Below are positions 34,404 through 43,113 of a stretch of 64,000 bases of DNA, piece by piece. The stretch covers positions 367,274 through 431,273 of the forward strand of contig NZ_BMTO01000006.1 in assembly GCF_014649715.1 (NCBI RefSeq). Direction: 5' to 3'. The position numbers and the translations under genes are program-made. Below the pieces are notes generated by a model, which saw nothing but the letters and a program-made list of their open reading frames with translations, was not told the origin of the DNA and ran no database searches. The stretch is from Streptomyces lateritius (lineage in GTDB: Bacteria; Actinomycetota; Actinomycetes; Streptomycetales; Streptomycetaceae). Positions within the stretch are counted from its first letter, which is position 1, and each line of letters starts with the position of its first letter.

Positions 34404-34492
34404 GGGTTGGCGCAGGTGTTGCCCCGGGTGGGATTCAGGGCGCCGATGACACTCTCGGCAGTGCCGCGGAAGTCGCCCGGCACGTGGACCGG
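34404..34492 (-). pseudogene. Chaplin-domain remnant
   Basis: The minus strand codes PVHVPGDFRGTAESVIGALNPTRGNTCANP. This aligns with the chaplin core (as in PVHVPVNICGNTVSVVGLINPAFGNTCAN at 30817) over ~30 residues with the same 19-residue spacing. The first cysteine is replaced by Arg. A stop lies just upstream in this frame, an EPGETV stretch reminiscent of the usual SPG start is in another frame, and there is no signal peptide. It is a decayed gene, not an active chaplin. Confidence 0.65.
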
Positions 34493-34668
34493 ACGGTTTC
34501 ACCCGGCTCCTTCAACAACGCCGGCCCATTTCGTCGGTTGCTCTCCCGAACGGGTGACGTTCAACCGATCTTTGGGCCATAAGAGGGTCATTCGAGCGAC
34601 TGGCCCGAGAATGGCGCAACACGCTCAACGACGAACCTGCCGCACGGATACGGAAGTTAGCGTTTGTG

Positions 34669-34709
34669 AGCATCTAATGCTTACTATCGCCCGGCGTTGG
34701 GGTTATAAC
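34669..34709 (+). promoter_or_regulatory. Probable promoter of the exopolysaccharide operon
   Basis: TATAAC (34704-34709) lies 17 bp after TTACTA (34681-34686), an acceptable -35/-10 pair in unusually AT-rich DNA. The inverted repeat AGCAT-CTA-ATGCT (34669-34681) touches the -35 and could be an operator. Transcription from here would give a leader of ~250 nt. Apart from the chaplin remnant and the short ORF at 34830, the 829-bp gap 34143-34971 shows no gene. Confidence 0.45.
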
Positions 34710-34829
34710 GTTCCCGAAGGTTGCTTCCGGCCCAGCCGCGCGGACACCCCTTTCGCACGGTCGACACCTCCCTCTACCCCGGTCTTCACGGGTGTTTCCT
34801 TGCTTCTCTCATCAAAGCGGAGAACCTGT

Positions 34830-34970
34830 ATGCGGAATTCAGCGGTTCGTACTGTGTGCAGTGGTCTTTCTTGCGCCCCGTCGGCCGCGCTGCCGGCCGC
34901 TCTCTCCGACTTCGCCAATTCCGCGAACACCCTGGGGTGCGAGTTCCTCCAGGCGGACGTCCGGCGCTGA
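34830..34970 (+). CDS. Possible 46-residue leader peptide before the exopolysaccharide operon
   Basis: ATG 34830, with GGAG about 8 bp upstream, opens a 46-codon frame (MRNSAVRTVCSGLSCAPSAAL...FLQADVRR). Its TGA at 34968-34970 is one base before the GTG of the first glycosyltransferase gene. It has three cysteines and no recognised family. The exact abutment suggests translational coupling, because the next gene lacks a clear ribosome site. It could also be chance. Confidence 0.35.
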   Translation: MRNSAVRTVCSGLSCAPSAALPAALSDFANSANTLGCEFLQADVRR

Positions 34971-34971
34971 C

Positions 34972-36117
34972 GTGCTGCCTTCACGAGAATCGGAATCCTC
35001 GTCCTTCACCGTTCTGCACGCGGTCCAGCCCGGTGACGGCGGGGTCGCCCGGGTCGTCGTCGATCTGGTGCGCGCCCAGCTCGACGCCGGAATGCGCGTC
35101 GCGGTCGCCTGCCCGCCCCGGACCCCGCTCGCGGACGCCGTCCGTGCCGGGGGCGCCGCGCTCCACGAGTGGCGGGCGGGGCGTGACCCCGGCCCGCGGC
35201 TGGTCCGGGAGACCCTGGACCTCGCCCGGGTCATCCGTACCGTCGGCCCGGATCTGGTCCACGCGCACAGCGCCAAGGCGGGTCTGTGCGCCCGACTCGC
35301 CCTGCGGGACCGGGTTCCGACGGTGTATCAGCCGCACGCCTGGTCCTTCGAAGCGGTCGACGGGGCGGTCGCCGCGCTCGCCCGGCGCTGGGAACGGGTG
35401 GCGGCGCGCTGGACGCGACGGATCGTCTGCGTCAGCGAGGCCGAGCGCCGTACCGGCGAGGAGGCGGGCGTCCGGGCGTCCTGGTCGGTCGTCCACAACG
35501 GCGTGGACGCGGCCAGGTTCGCGGACGCCTCCGGGGACCTGGCCGACGCCGGCGAGGGACCCGTCGTCGTCTGCGTGGGGCGGCTCTGCCGGCAGAAGGG
35601 ACAGGACGTCCTGCTGGCCGCCTGGCCCGCGGTCCTCGCCCAGGTGCCGACGGCCCGTCTGGTGCTTGTCGGTGACGGTCCGGACGGTGACCGGCTGCGC
35701 GCCGCCGCTCCCCCGTCGGTGCGATTCACCGGCGCCGTCGAGGACACCGCCCCCTGGTACCGGGCGGCCGACCTGGTCGTACTGCCGTCCCGTTGGGAGG
35801 GCATGGCGCTCGCGCCGCTGGAGGCCATGGCGAGCGGCCGGCCGGTGGTGGTCAGTGATGTGGACGGCGCACGCGAAAGCCTGCCGCCCGGCCACGAACC
35901 CCTGTGCCTGGTTCCCTCGGAGGACCCGGCCGCACTCGCCGCAGCCGTCGGCCGCCTTCTGGGCCGGCCCGAGCTGCGGCGGTCCCTGGGCCGCCAGGCC
36001 CATGAGCACGTACTCAGCAACTTCGATGTGCGGCGCACCGGCGCGGCCGTGGCGGACGTGTACCGCGAGCTGGCCGGAGTGCGGTGCACCGAACACAGAG
36101 AGCCGATTTCGCCGTGA
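34972..36117 (+). CDS. GT4 family glycosyltransferase
   Basis: The 381-aa GT-B enzyme transfers a sugar from an NDP donor during repeat-unit assembly. The N-terminal loop is HAVQPGDGGVARVVVDL and the acceptor region DLVHAHSAKAGLCARLAL. Donor-binding motifs are CVGRLCRQKGQDVLL and the EX7E box in PSRWEGMALAPLEAMASGRPVV. The GTG 34972 start is chosen by homology with the family N-terminus; upstream in-frame sequence has no GT4 similarity. The next gene starts inside its stop codon (GTGA, 36114-36117). Confidence 0.9.
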   Translation: MLPSRESESSSFTVLHAVQPGDGGVARVVVDLVRAQLDAGMRVAVACPPRTPLADAVRAGGAALHEWRAGRDPGPRLVRETLDLARVIRTVGPDLVHAHSAKAGLCARLALRDRVPTVYQPHAWSFEAVDGAVAALARRWERVAARWTRRIVCVSEAERRTGEEAGVRASWSVVHNGVDAARFADASGDLADAGEGPVVVCVGRLCRQKGQDVLLAAWPAVLAQVPTARLVLVGDGPDGDRLRAAAPPSVRFTGAVEDTAPWYRAADLVVLPSRWEGMALAPLEAMASGRPVVVSDVDGARESLPPGHEPLCLVPSEDPAALAAAVGRLLGRPELRRSLGRQAHEHVLSNFDVRRTGAAVADVYRELAGVRCTEHREPISP

Positions 36118-37571
36118 CTACGGAAAGCACCAGCGTCCCTCCCTCGCCGGGCCCCTGGCCCTCTGCGGGCCAGGGTCATGCCCCCGGGCTCACCTCCCTC
36201 GCACCGCAGCGCGGCGCGGCAAACCGGCTGGCCCTGCCGCCGCGCCGGCCCGCGCCGCTGCGGTTCACCACCGTGCCACTGGTGGCGGCCGACGGCCTGG
36301 CCGTGCTGCTCGCCGCCGGGCTGATGTCCGAGCCGCACCGCGAGATCAGGCTGCTCCTGCTCGTCGCCGGCTGCGTGCTGCTCCTCAACGGGTACGCGGG
36401 GCTCCACCGGCCCGGCGCCTTCCCCGCCGTACTCGACGAACTGCCGTCGCTCGCCGCCCGCGCCGGGGTCGCCTGGTGTGTCGCGGCCGCCGCCGTCGCC
36501 GCGTACACCCCGGCCCTGGCGATCGGGCCGGCCGCGCTGCTGACCGCGTACGCCACGCATCTCGGTGCCGTGTGTCTGCTCCGGGGCGTGGTCCACGCCC
36601 GCCGGCGGCGGACGGCCCGGGCGCATCCCCGGTCCGCGCTGGTGGTCGGCGGCCCCGCCGCGGCACGCCGGTTCGCGGCCGCGGTCGGTCAGCACCCGGA
36701 GTACGGCATCAGGCCGGTCGGGATCGTCGGCGCGCGTCCGGCCGGCGGAGCGCCGCAGCCGGCCGGTGAGCCGGGCCTTCCGGTCCTCACCACGACCGAG
36801 GAGATCCATCGGGCGGTCATCCAGAACACCGTGCGGGACGCCGTCTTCCTGACGGACGACCCCGGTCTGGTGACGCTCTTCCAGCACTACGGCTGCACCA
36901 CCTGGCGGGTGGGCGGCGAGCGGCACGACGGTCCGATGGGCGACCACCTGTGGGGGTACGGCTGCCGGCGGCTGGTCCCGCTCGGTGAGCGGCGCGGCCT
37001 GACCGCGAAGCGCCTGCTCGACGTGGCCGTGGCCGCTCCCGCGCTGGCCATGGCCCTGCCCGTGCTGCTGCTGTGCGCGCTGGCGGTCCGGCTCTCCGAC
37101 GGGCCCGGTGTCCTCTTCCACCAGGAACGGGTGGGGCAGCACGGGCGGCTGTTCACGCTGCTGAAGTTCCGTACGCTGCGCCCGGCCGACGAGGCCGAGT
37201 CGGCGACGCGGTGGAGCGTGGCCAACGACCGGCGGATGAGCGCCGTCGGCAACTTCCTGCGGCGCACCTCGCTGGACGAGCTGCCGCAGCTGTGGAACGT
37301 GCTGCGCGGGGACATGAGCCTGGTCGGGCCGCGACCGGAACGCCCGTACTTCGTCGCCCAGTTCAGCCGCATCCACGCCGGTTACGCGGACCGTCACCGG
37401 ATGCCGGTGGGCCTGACCGGTCTGGCCCAGGTGTACGGGCTGCGCGGCGACACCTCGATCGAGGACCGCTGCCGCTTCGACAACCACTACATCGACCACT
37501 GGTCGCTCTGGCAGGACGTCCGCATCCTCCTGCGGACCGCGGCGGGTCTGGTCCGACCGGCGGGGAGCTGA
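36114..37571 (+). CDS. Initiating polyprenyl glycosylphosphotransferase (WcaJ/EpsE type)
   Basis: The 485-aa membrane protein starts repeat-unit synthesis by moving a hexose-1-phosphate to undecaprenyl phosphate. About four N-terminal helices (55-160) lead to a Rossmann-like middle domain (ALVVGGPAAARRFAAAVGQHPEYG). The C-terminal transferase domain has a membrane hairpin (LLDVAVAAPALAMALPVLLL), the KFRTL motif with catalytic acidic residues, RRTSLDELPQLWNVLRGDMSLVGPRPE, and TGLAQVYG. Length and domains are standard for the family. Translational coupling to the GT4 gene fixes GTG 36114. Confidence 0.95.
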   Translation: MTTESTSVPPSPGPWPSAGQGHAPGLTSLAPQRGAANRLALPPRRPAPLRFTTVPLVAADGLAVLLAAGLMSEPHREIRLLLLVAGCVLLLNGYAGLHRPGAFPAVLDELPSLAARAGVAWCVAAAAVAAYTPALAIGPAALLTAYATHLGAVCLLRGVVHARRRRTARAHPRSALVVGGPAAARRFAAAVGQHPEYGIRPVGIVGARPAGGAPQPAGEPGLPVLTTTEEIHRAVIQNTVRDAVFLTDDPGLVTLFQHYGCTTWRVGGERHDGPMGDHLWGYGCRRLVPLGERRGLTAKRLLDVAVAAPALAMALPVLLLCALAVRLSDGPGVLFHQERVGQHGRLFTLLKFRTLRPADEAESATRWSVANDRRMSAVGNFLRRTSLDELPQLWNVLRGDMSLVGPRPERPYFVAQFSRIHAGYADRHRMPVGLTGLAQVYGLRGDTSIEDRCRFDNHYIDHWSLWQDVRILLRTAAGLVRPAGS

Positions 37572-37572
37572 G

Positions 37573-38889
37573 ATGGCGGTCGCCGTGACGGTGCCGGCGG
37601 CGTACCGGTATCCGGAGGTACGGGAGTGGGCACGGCGGGCCGGGGCGTTGTCCCCGGTCCTCGCGGTGATCGCGCTGCTGCTCGTCCCGGCGGCCGGCGG
37701 CGTGGAGGGCGGCACGGGCGGGACGGGGACTCTCGCGGACGCGGCCTCGGGGCTGCTGGTGGTGATCTGTCTGGTCCGGGTGATGCGGAGCCGGGCGCGG
37801 CCGCTGACCCGGGGGGCGGCCGTCGTGCTCGGTCTGCCGGTGCTGGGCGTCTGCCTGGCGGCGATCACCTCGAACGACCCGGGCGCGAGCCTGCCGGGCG
37901 TCGCGCGCTACCTACAGGTCTTCGTACTCGTTCCGGGGGCCGTGCTCCTGGTGATCCGTGACCGGCGGGACTTCGCCGTGGTCGCGTGGGCGCTGGTGGG
38001 TCTCGGTCTGCTGCAGGGCGCGGTGGGGGTCGTGCAGTACCTGACCGGCACGGGCGCCTCGTACATGGGTGAGGACGTCCGGGCGGTGGGGACGTTCGGC
38101 CCGACCGATGTGATGGGGATGGCGACGGTCGTCTCGTACGGGCTCGTCGTCGTGACGGGCATCGCGCTGGGCAGCGGGCGAGGACGCGTCCGTACGGCCG
38201 CGCTGGTCTGCGCGGGGCTGCTCTTCCTGCCGTTGGTCCTCTCGTTCAGCCGGGGCGCGTGGATCGCGACGGTGCTGGCCTGCGCGATCCAGCTGCTGCT
38301 GTCGGGGCTGCGGCGGGCCGGACGGGTGGTGCTGGTGGTGGGGGCGCTCGCAGTGGTGCTGGTGGGCGGGTTCGGTGTCGGCTCGGCGATGGTCGAGGAG
38401 CGCGCCGGCAGCATCACGCAGGTGGCGGCCGCGCCGGACCAGTCGGTGACGGACCGGTACACGATGTGGGCGGCGGCGGAGCGGATGTGGCGTGCGGAGC
38501 CGCTGACGGGGGTGGGCCTGAAGGGGTTCCCGCAGTACCGCGACTCCCACGCCTCGCTGGCGCTGTCCTCCGGCAGCGACACGGCGGGGGCGGGCGCCGC
38601 CTTCCAGCGCCAGCCGCTGCTGTCGCCGCACAACATGTACCTGCTGGTGCTGAGCGAGCAGGGCCTGGTGGGGCTGCTCGCCCTGGCGGGCAGCTGGGCG
38701 GCGCTGCTGGTCGGCGCGGTGCGGCGACGAGGCCGGGGCGCGGACTGCGCGCTCGTCGCGATCGGCCTGCTGTCGTGGCAGCTCATCGACTTCTTCTACG
38801 CGGACATCGGCGGGCCTTCGACGGTGCTGATGTCGGTCGTGCTCGGCCTCGCGGCCTGGTGGTCCCTGTCAGGGGTGAAGCGTGCGTGA
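37573..38889 (+). CDS. O-antigen ligase/Wzy-like membrane protein
   Basis: The 438-aa protein has 11-12 predicted helices and a large outside loop before the last helices. Wzy_C features are SFSRGAWIATVLACAIQLLL and, in the loop, TMWAAAERMWRAEPLTGVGLKGFPQYRDSH and SPHNMYLLVLSEQGLVGLLAL. Such proteins polymerise or ligate lipid-linked repeat units outside the membrane. It starts 1 bp after the previous stop and overlaps the next gene by 8 bp. Confidence 0.92.
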   Translation: MAVAVTVPAAYRYPEVREWARRAGALSPVLAVIALLLVPAAGGVEGGTGGTGTLADAASGLLVVICLVRVMRSRARPLTRGAAVVLGLPVLGVCLAAITSNDPGASLPGVARYLQVFVLVPGAVLLVIRDRRDFAVVAWALVGLGLLQGAVGVVQYLTGTGASYMGEDVRAVGTFGPTDVMGMATVVSYGLVVVTGIALGSGRGRVRTAALVCAGLLFLPLVLSFSRGAWIATVLACAIQLLLSGLRRAGRVVLVVGALAVVLVGGFGVGSAMVEERAGSITQVAAAPDQSVTDRYTMWAAAERMWRAEPLTGVGLKGFPQYRDSHASLALSSGSDTAGAGAAFQRQPLLSPHNMYLLVLSEQGLVGLLALAGSWAALLVGAVRRRGRGADCALVAIGLLSWQLIDFFYADIGGPSTVLMSVVLGLAAWWSLSGVKRA

Positions 38890-41263
38890 CCCCTGGGGCG
38901 GGGAGCCGGAACCCACGGACGGCCCCGCACCCGCCATGCGGCCGCCGCCGCCCCGGGACCCCTGGTCCGGCTCCGACGGCGGTTGGCACTGGGCGGGCAC
39001 GAACGCTCCGGCCGCGGACCCGGTGAACGCCCGGAAGGGTGAGGGCGGCACGCGGGCGCCGTACGGCCGCCAGGCGGAAAGGTCCGCCCCCGCGGACGGG
39101 CCCACCCCGGCGGAGAACGGGCGGTACGGAGACGACCGGCCGCAGGCGCCGTATCGTCGCCGGGCTGAGGACTCCGCCGCGACGGACGGCACACCGCCGT
39201 ACGGCCCGGCCGACGGCCCCACCCCGGCGGGGAGCGACCGCCACGGCGAGGACCGGCCGCAGGTGCCGCACGGCCGGCTCGACGGGATCGCGTCGACGGC
39301 GAGCGACCGCACGCAGGCGTCGCACGGCCCCGGCGGCGGGGCCGCCACGGCGGGACGCGGGCCTGAGGCGGAGGGCGAACGCCGTCTGCCGGGTGCGAGC
39401 CGTACCCCGCCGTACGGCATGCCCGGTGCGGGCCGGCCCCCGGCCGACGGGGCGTACCCCGGTCGCGTCCGCCGGCCACAGGCCGGCGGTGGTCCGGGCG
39501 GAGTGCCGGCCGGCGCCGAGGCGGCGGCCGAGCCCCCCGGTCCGGCCGGCGGCCGACCGGCGCGCCAGGGAGGCGGAGGCTCCTCGGCGGACGCACCGGC
39601 CGGCAGACGCGGGCGGGCGGGGTCGCCGTCCGGGCGGGTTCTTGCGTGGGCTGCGGGCGTGACGGCGGGGCTCACCGCGGTCGGGGCGGTGCTCGGGCTC
39701 GTGCGGGATCAGATCCTGGCGCACTTCTTCGGGGCCGGGGCCGAGACCGACGCGTTCCTCGTGGCCTGGACGGTGCCCGAGTTCGCCTCGACGCTGCTCA
39801 TCGAGGACGCGATGGCGCTGATCCTCGTGCCCGCGTTCAGCCGGGCCCTGGCCCGCCGCAGTGAGGGCCGGCGCGGGGACCCGGTCCGTACCCTCGTACG
39901 CTCCACACTGCCCCGGCTCGCGCTCGCCACGAGCGCCCTCGCCGGGCTGCTCGTCCTCGCCGCGCCGCTCATCGTCGCCACGCTCGCGCCCGGCCTGCCC
40001 GACCCGCAGCTCGCCGTGGACTGCACCCGGCTGACCGCGACCTGCCTGCTGACGTTCGCGCTCACCGGTTACTGCTCGGCGGCCCTGCGCGCCCACGGCT
40101 CCTTCCTTCCGCCGGCCGCGATCTACGTCGCGTACAACATCGGGATCATCGGCACGATCGTGGTGCTGCGCGAGCCGCTCGGCGTACGGTCGGCGGCGGC
40201 CGGTGTCGCCGTCGGCGGAGTGCTGATGGTGCTGGTCCAGGCGCCCTTCCTCGTACGGCAGTTGCGCCGTCGGCCGGCACCCGAGAAGGAGCCGGTCACC
40301 ACGCCGACGGGCGACGGGCGGCTCCTGGTCCTCGGACTGATCGCCCCCGTCATCGCCTTCGCGCTCTCCCGCCAGTCCCAGATCCTCGTCGAGCGCTTCC
40401 TCGCCTCCCCGCTGCCCGCCGGCGCCATCTCGCATTTGAACTACGCGCAGAAGGTCGCCCAGATGCCGATGATCCTCTCCTTGATGCTGTGCACGGTCAG
40501 CTTCCCCGTCGTGGCCCGCGCCATGGCCGCGGGGGACACCGAGGGGGCGCGGTTCCGCGTCGAACGGGATCTGCTGCTCGCCGCCGTCGTCGTCCTCACC
40601 GGCACCTCCATCGTGATCGCCGCCGCCCCGCAGATCGTCGAACTCCTCTTCCAGCGCGGTGCCTTCGACCGCGCCGACACCGAAGCCACCGCCGCCGTGA
40701 TGCGGGTCTACGCCCTCGGTCTGCTCGGTCAGACGACGGTCGGCGCCCTGGTCCGCTGCTACTTCTCCGCCGCCCGGCCGCTCTGGTACCCGGCCGCCGC
40801 CATGGCCGCGGGTCTCGCGGCGACCGCCGTCGCCGGAGTCCTCGCCGCCCCGCTCTGGGGAGCCGTCGGCATCGCCGCGGCCAACGCCCTCGGGATCACG
40901 CTGACCGCCGTCATGCTGCTGCTCGGCGCCCACCGCCAGTCCATCCCGGTCCGGGTCCGCCCCCTCGGCGAGGGGCTGCTCCGGCTGGCGACCGCCGCCG
41001 CCTGGGCGACCGCCGCCGGCTGGCTGTGCTCGCTCCTGATCCGGCCCGCGCTGCTCTCCCTCGCCGTCGCGGGTCTGGTCGCCGTGTCGGTCTTCCTGCT
41101 CTTCCTCGCCTGCGCCGCTCGGGCGCCGGACATCCCGCCCCTCACCCCCACCGCATCACGAAGGCTCGCCCATGCCCGCTGCCACGGCGCCCCGCACCGC
41201 CACGATTCGTCGTCTGCTGTCGAAGCCGCCCCCGTGGGTGGTGATGTACCACTCGATCGCTGA
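38882..41263 (+). CDS. MurJ/MviN-like lipid-linked oligosaccharide flippase with long disordered N-terminus
   Basis: The 793-aa protein has two parts. Residues 1 to ~250 are Pro/Gly/Arg-rich and disordered, with repeated DGPTPAENGRYGDDRPQAPY-like units. Residues ~255-765 form the 14-helix MurJ/MOP fold: GAVLGLVRDQILAHFFGAGAETDAFLVAWTVPE, SRQSQILVERFLASPLPAGAISHLNYAQKVAQMP, QRGAFDRADTEATAAVMRVYALGLLGQ. In this operon it most likely acts as the Wzx-type flippase for the polysaccharide unit, not for lipid II. Its 3' end overlaps the deacetylase gene by 92 bp, which is unusually long. Confidence 0.9.
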   Translation: MRDPWGGEPEPTDGPAPAMRPPPPRDPWSGSDGGWHWAGTNAPAADPVNARKGEGGTRAPYGRQAERSAPADGPTPAENGRYGDDRPQAPYRRRAEDSAATDGTPPYGPADGPTPAGSDRHGEDRPQVPHGRLDGIASTASDRTQASHGPGGGAATAGRGPEAEGERRLPGASRTPPYGMPGAGRPPADGAYPGRVRRPQAGGGPGGVPAGAEAAAEPPGPAGGRPARQGGGGSSADAPAGRRGRAGSPSGRVLAWAAGVTAGLTAVGAVLGLVRDQILAHFFGAGAETDAFLVAWTVPEFASTLLIEDAMALILVPAFSRALARRSEGRRGDPVRTLVRSTLPRLALATSALAGLLVLAAPLIVATLAPGLPDPQLAVDCTRLTATCLLTFALTGYCSAALRAHGSFLPPAAIYVAYNIGIIGTIVVLREPLGVRSAAAGVAVGGVLMVLVQAPFLVRQLRRRPAPEKEPVTTPTGDGRLLVLGLIAPVIAFALSRQSQILVERFLASPLPAGAISHLNYAQKVAQMPMILSLMLCTVSFPVVARAMAAGDTEGARFRVERDLLLAAVVVLTGTSIVIAAAPQIVELLFQRGAFDRADTEATAAVMRVYALGLLGQTTVGALVRCYFSAARPLWYPAAAMAAGLAATAVAGVLAAPLWGAVGIAAANALGITLTAVMLLLGAHRQSIPVRVRPLGEGLLRLATAAAWATAAGWLCSLLIRPALLSLAVAGLVAVSVFLLFLACAARAPDIPPLTPTASRRLAHARCHGAPHRHDSSSAVEAAPVGGDVPLDR

Positions 41264-41972
41264 CGCAGCGGTCGATCCGTACCGGGTGACGGTCTCCCCC
41301 GTCCGCTTCGCCCGGCAACTGCACTGGCTGACCGACCGGGGGCTGCGCGGTGTGTCGGTGCGCGAGCTGCTCGCCGCCACCGCCGCCGGGCGCGCCAAGG
41401 GTCTGGTCGGCCTCACCTTCGACGACGGCTACGCCGACTTCCTCGACTCGGCGCTGCCGCTGCTGCGCCGCCACGGGTTCACCGCCACGGTCTACGTGCT
41501 ACCGGGCCGGATCGGCGGTGAGAACGCCTGGGACGGCAACGGGCCGCGCAAGTCCCTGCTGACCGAGGACGGCATCCTGCGCGTCCTCGACGCCGGCATG
41601 GAGATCGGTTCGCACGGCCTGCGGCACGTCTCGCTCCCCTCCGTCGACGACCGGACCCTCGCCGAGGAGACCGGCCGCAGCCGCGTCCTCCTGGAGGAGA
41701 TCACCGGCGCTCCGGTGGACGGCTTCTGCTACCCCTACGGCGACGTCGACGCCCGGGCGATCCAGGCCGTGCGGGACGCGGGCTACGGATACGGCTGTGC
41801 CATCGCCCCCGGCACGCTGACCTGCGCACACGCCCTGCCGCGCGTCCACATCGGCGAGCAGGACACCTCTTGGCGGCTCACCGCGAAGCGGATCCTGCAC
41901 CCGCTGCGCCGCAGCTGGCCGGCCGAACCCGTCCCGGCGCGGGTCCGGCCGGCGGGAGCGGGCGTCTCATGA
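41172..41972 (+). CDS. Polysaccharide deacetylase (CE4/NodB)
   Basis: The 266-aa enzyme has the five NodB regions: GLTFDDGYADF (catalytic base and metal Asp), EIGSHGLRHVSL (the two metal His), the Arg region after RSRVLLEE, FCYPYGDVDARAIQAVRDAGY and a C-terminal His (PRVHIGEQD). It removes acetyl groups from N-acetylhexosamines. There is no signal peptide, so it may act on lipid-linked intermediates in the cytosol or at the membrane. ATG 41172 lies within the flippase gene; ATGA overlap joins it to the next gene. Confidence 0.9.
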   Translation: MPAATAPRTATIRRLLSKPPPWVVMYHSIADAAVDPYRVTVSPVRFARQLHWLTDRGLRGVSVRELLAATAAGRAKGLVGLTFDDGYADFLDSALPLLRRHGFTATVYVLPGRIGGENAWDGNGPRKSLLTEDGILRVLDAGMEIGSHGLRHVSLPSVDDRTLAEETGRSRVLLEEITGAPVDGFCYPYGDVDARAIQAVRDAGYGYGCAIAPGTLTCAHALPRVHIGEQDTSWRLTAKRILHPLRRSWPAEPVPARVRPAGAGVS

Positions 41973-43105
41973 AGGTCCTCCACATCATCACCGGCCTCGG
42001 CATCGGCGGCGCCGAGCAGCAACTGCGCCTGCTGCTGCGCCATCTGCCCGTCCGCAGCGAGGTCGTCACGCTCACCAACCCGGGCGCGGTCGCCCGCGGC
42101 ATCGAGGCCGACGGCGTCCCGGTCACCGACCTCGGCATGACCGGAAACCGGGATCTCGGCGCGCTGCCACGGCTCACGCGGCTCGTCCGGCGCGGCCGGT
42201 ACGACCTCGTCCACACGCATCTGTACCGCGCCTGCGTGTACGGCAGGATCGCCGCCCGCCTGGGCGGGGTCCGTACGGTCGTCGCCACCGAGCACTCCCT
42301 CGGCGACACGCAGATCGAAGGCCGCCCCCTCTCCGCCGGCACCCGCGCCCTCTATCTGGCCACCGAACGCCTGGGCGCGTCCACGGTCGCCGTCTCGCCC
42401 AGCGTCGCCCGGCGTCTGGAGCGATGGGGCGTGGCGCCCTCGCGCATCCACGTCGTCCCCAACGGCATCGAGCGGCACCGCTTCGGTCACGACGAGGACG
42501 CCCGCCGACTGACGAGGAAGCGACTCGGCCTGCCGCAGGACGCGTTCGTCGTCGGCGGGGTGGGGCGGCTCGCGCCGGGGAAACGCTTCGACCGTCTCGT
42601 ACGGGCGGTGGCGTCGCTTCCCGAGGCGTGGCTGCTCCTGGTCGGTGAGGGCGAGGAGCGCGGACGGCTCCTGGAGGCGGCCCGGTCGTGCGGGGCCGGC
42701 GAGCGGGTGCTCCTGGTGGGCGCCTGCGAGGACCCGCCTCCGCCGGAGGCCGACGGGCCCGATCTGCCCTCGCTGCTCGCGGCGATGGACGTCTTCGTCT
42801 CCACCTCCCCCGACGAGTCCTTCGGTCTCGCGGTCGTCGAGGCGCTGGCCGCCGGCCTGCCGGTGCTGTACGTCGCGTGCCCGGCGATCGACGACCTGCC
42901 GCCCGACGCGGCCCCCGGGGCACGCCGGATCGGCGAGTCCGTCCCCGAACTGATCTCGGCGCTGCGCGGCATCCGGGACGCCCGGCTGGGCCGGCTGCCG
43001 CAGCCGGCCGCGGCGGGCCGATACGACATCGCCCACAGCGCCCGGCAGTTGATGTCCCTCTACGAACAGGCCGTCCACGGCACCCCTCCTCCCCTCCTGA
43101 AGTGA
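41969..43105 (+). CDS. GT4 family glycosyltransferase
   Basis: The 378-aa protein starts MKVLHIITGLGIGGAEQQLRLLLRHL, the textbook GT4 N-terminus. YDLVHTHLYRACVYGRIAARLGG follows in the acceptor domain, then VGRLAPGKRFDRLVRA and the donor-site motif SPDESFGLAVVEALAAGLPVLY. It is the second sugar transferase of the operon, so a repeat unit of at least three sugars (one added by the initiating enzyme) is expected, unless other genes contribute. ATG 41969 overlaps the deacetylase TGA. Confidence 0.92.
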   Translation: MKVLHIITGLGIGGAEQQLRLLLRHLPVRSEVVTLTNPGAVARGIEADGVPVTDLGMTGNRDLGALPRLTRLVRRGRYDLVHTHLYRACVYGRIAARLGGVRTVVATEHSLGDTQIEGRPLSAGTRALYLATERLGASTVAVSPSVARRLERWGVAPSRIHVVPNGIERHRFGHDEDARRLTRKRLGLPQDAFVVGGVGRLAPGKRFDRLVRAVASLPEAWLLLVGEGEERGRLLEAARSCGAGERVLLVGACEDPPPPEADGPDLPSLLAAMDVFVSTSPDESFGLAVVEALAAGLPVLYVACPAIDDLPPDAAPGARRIGESVPELISALRGIRDARLGRLPQPAAAGRYDIAHSARQLMSLYEQAVHGTPPPLLK

Positions 43106-43113
43106 GACACCCC

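Noticed and set aside
34143..34829. Possible riboswitch or structured RNA upstream of the exopolysaccharide operon
   Set aside because: The region is AT-rich for this genome, but I could not fold a recognised class such as a c-di-GMP or c-di-AMP riboswitch by eye. A covariance search would be needed to claim one.
35328..37868. 846-codon minus-strand frame antisense to the exopolysaccharide operon
   Set aside because: Composition is typical of GC-rich antisense frames. The glycosyltransferase and WcaJ-type motifs on the plus strand are complete.
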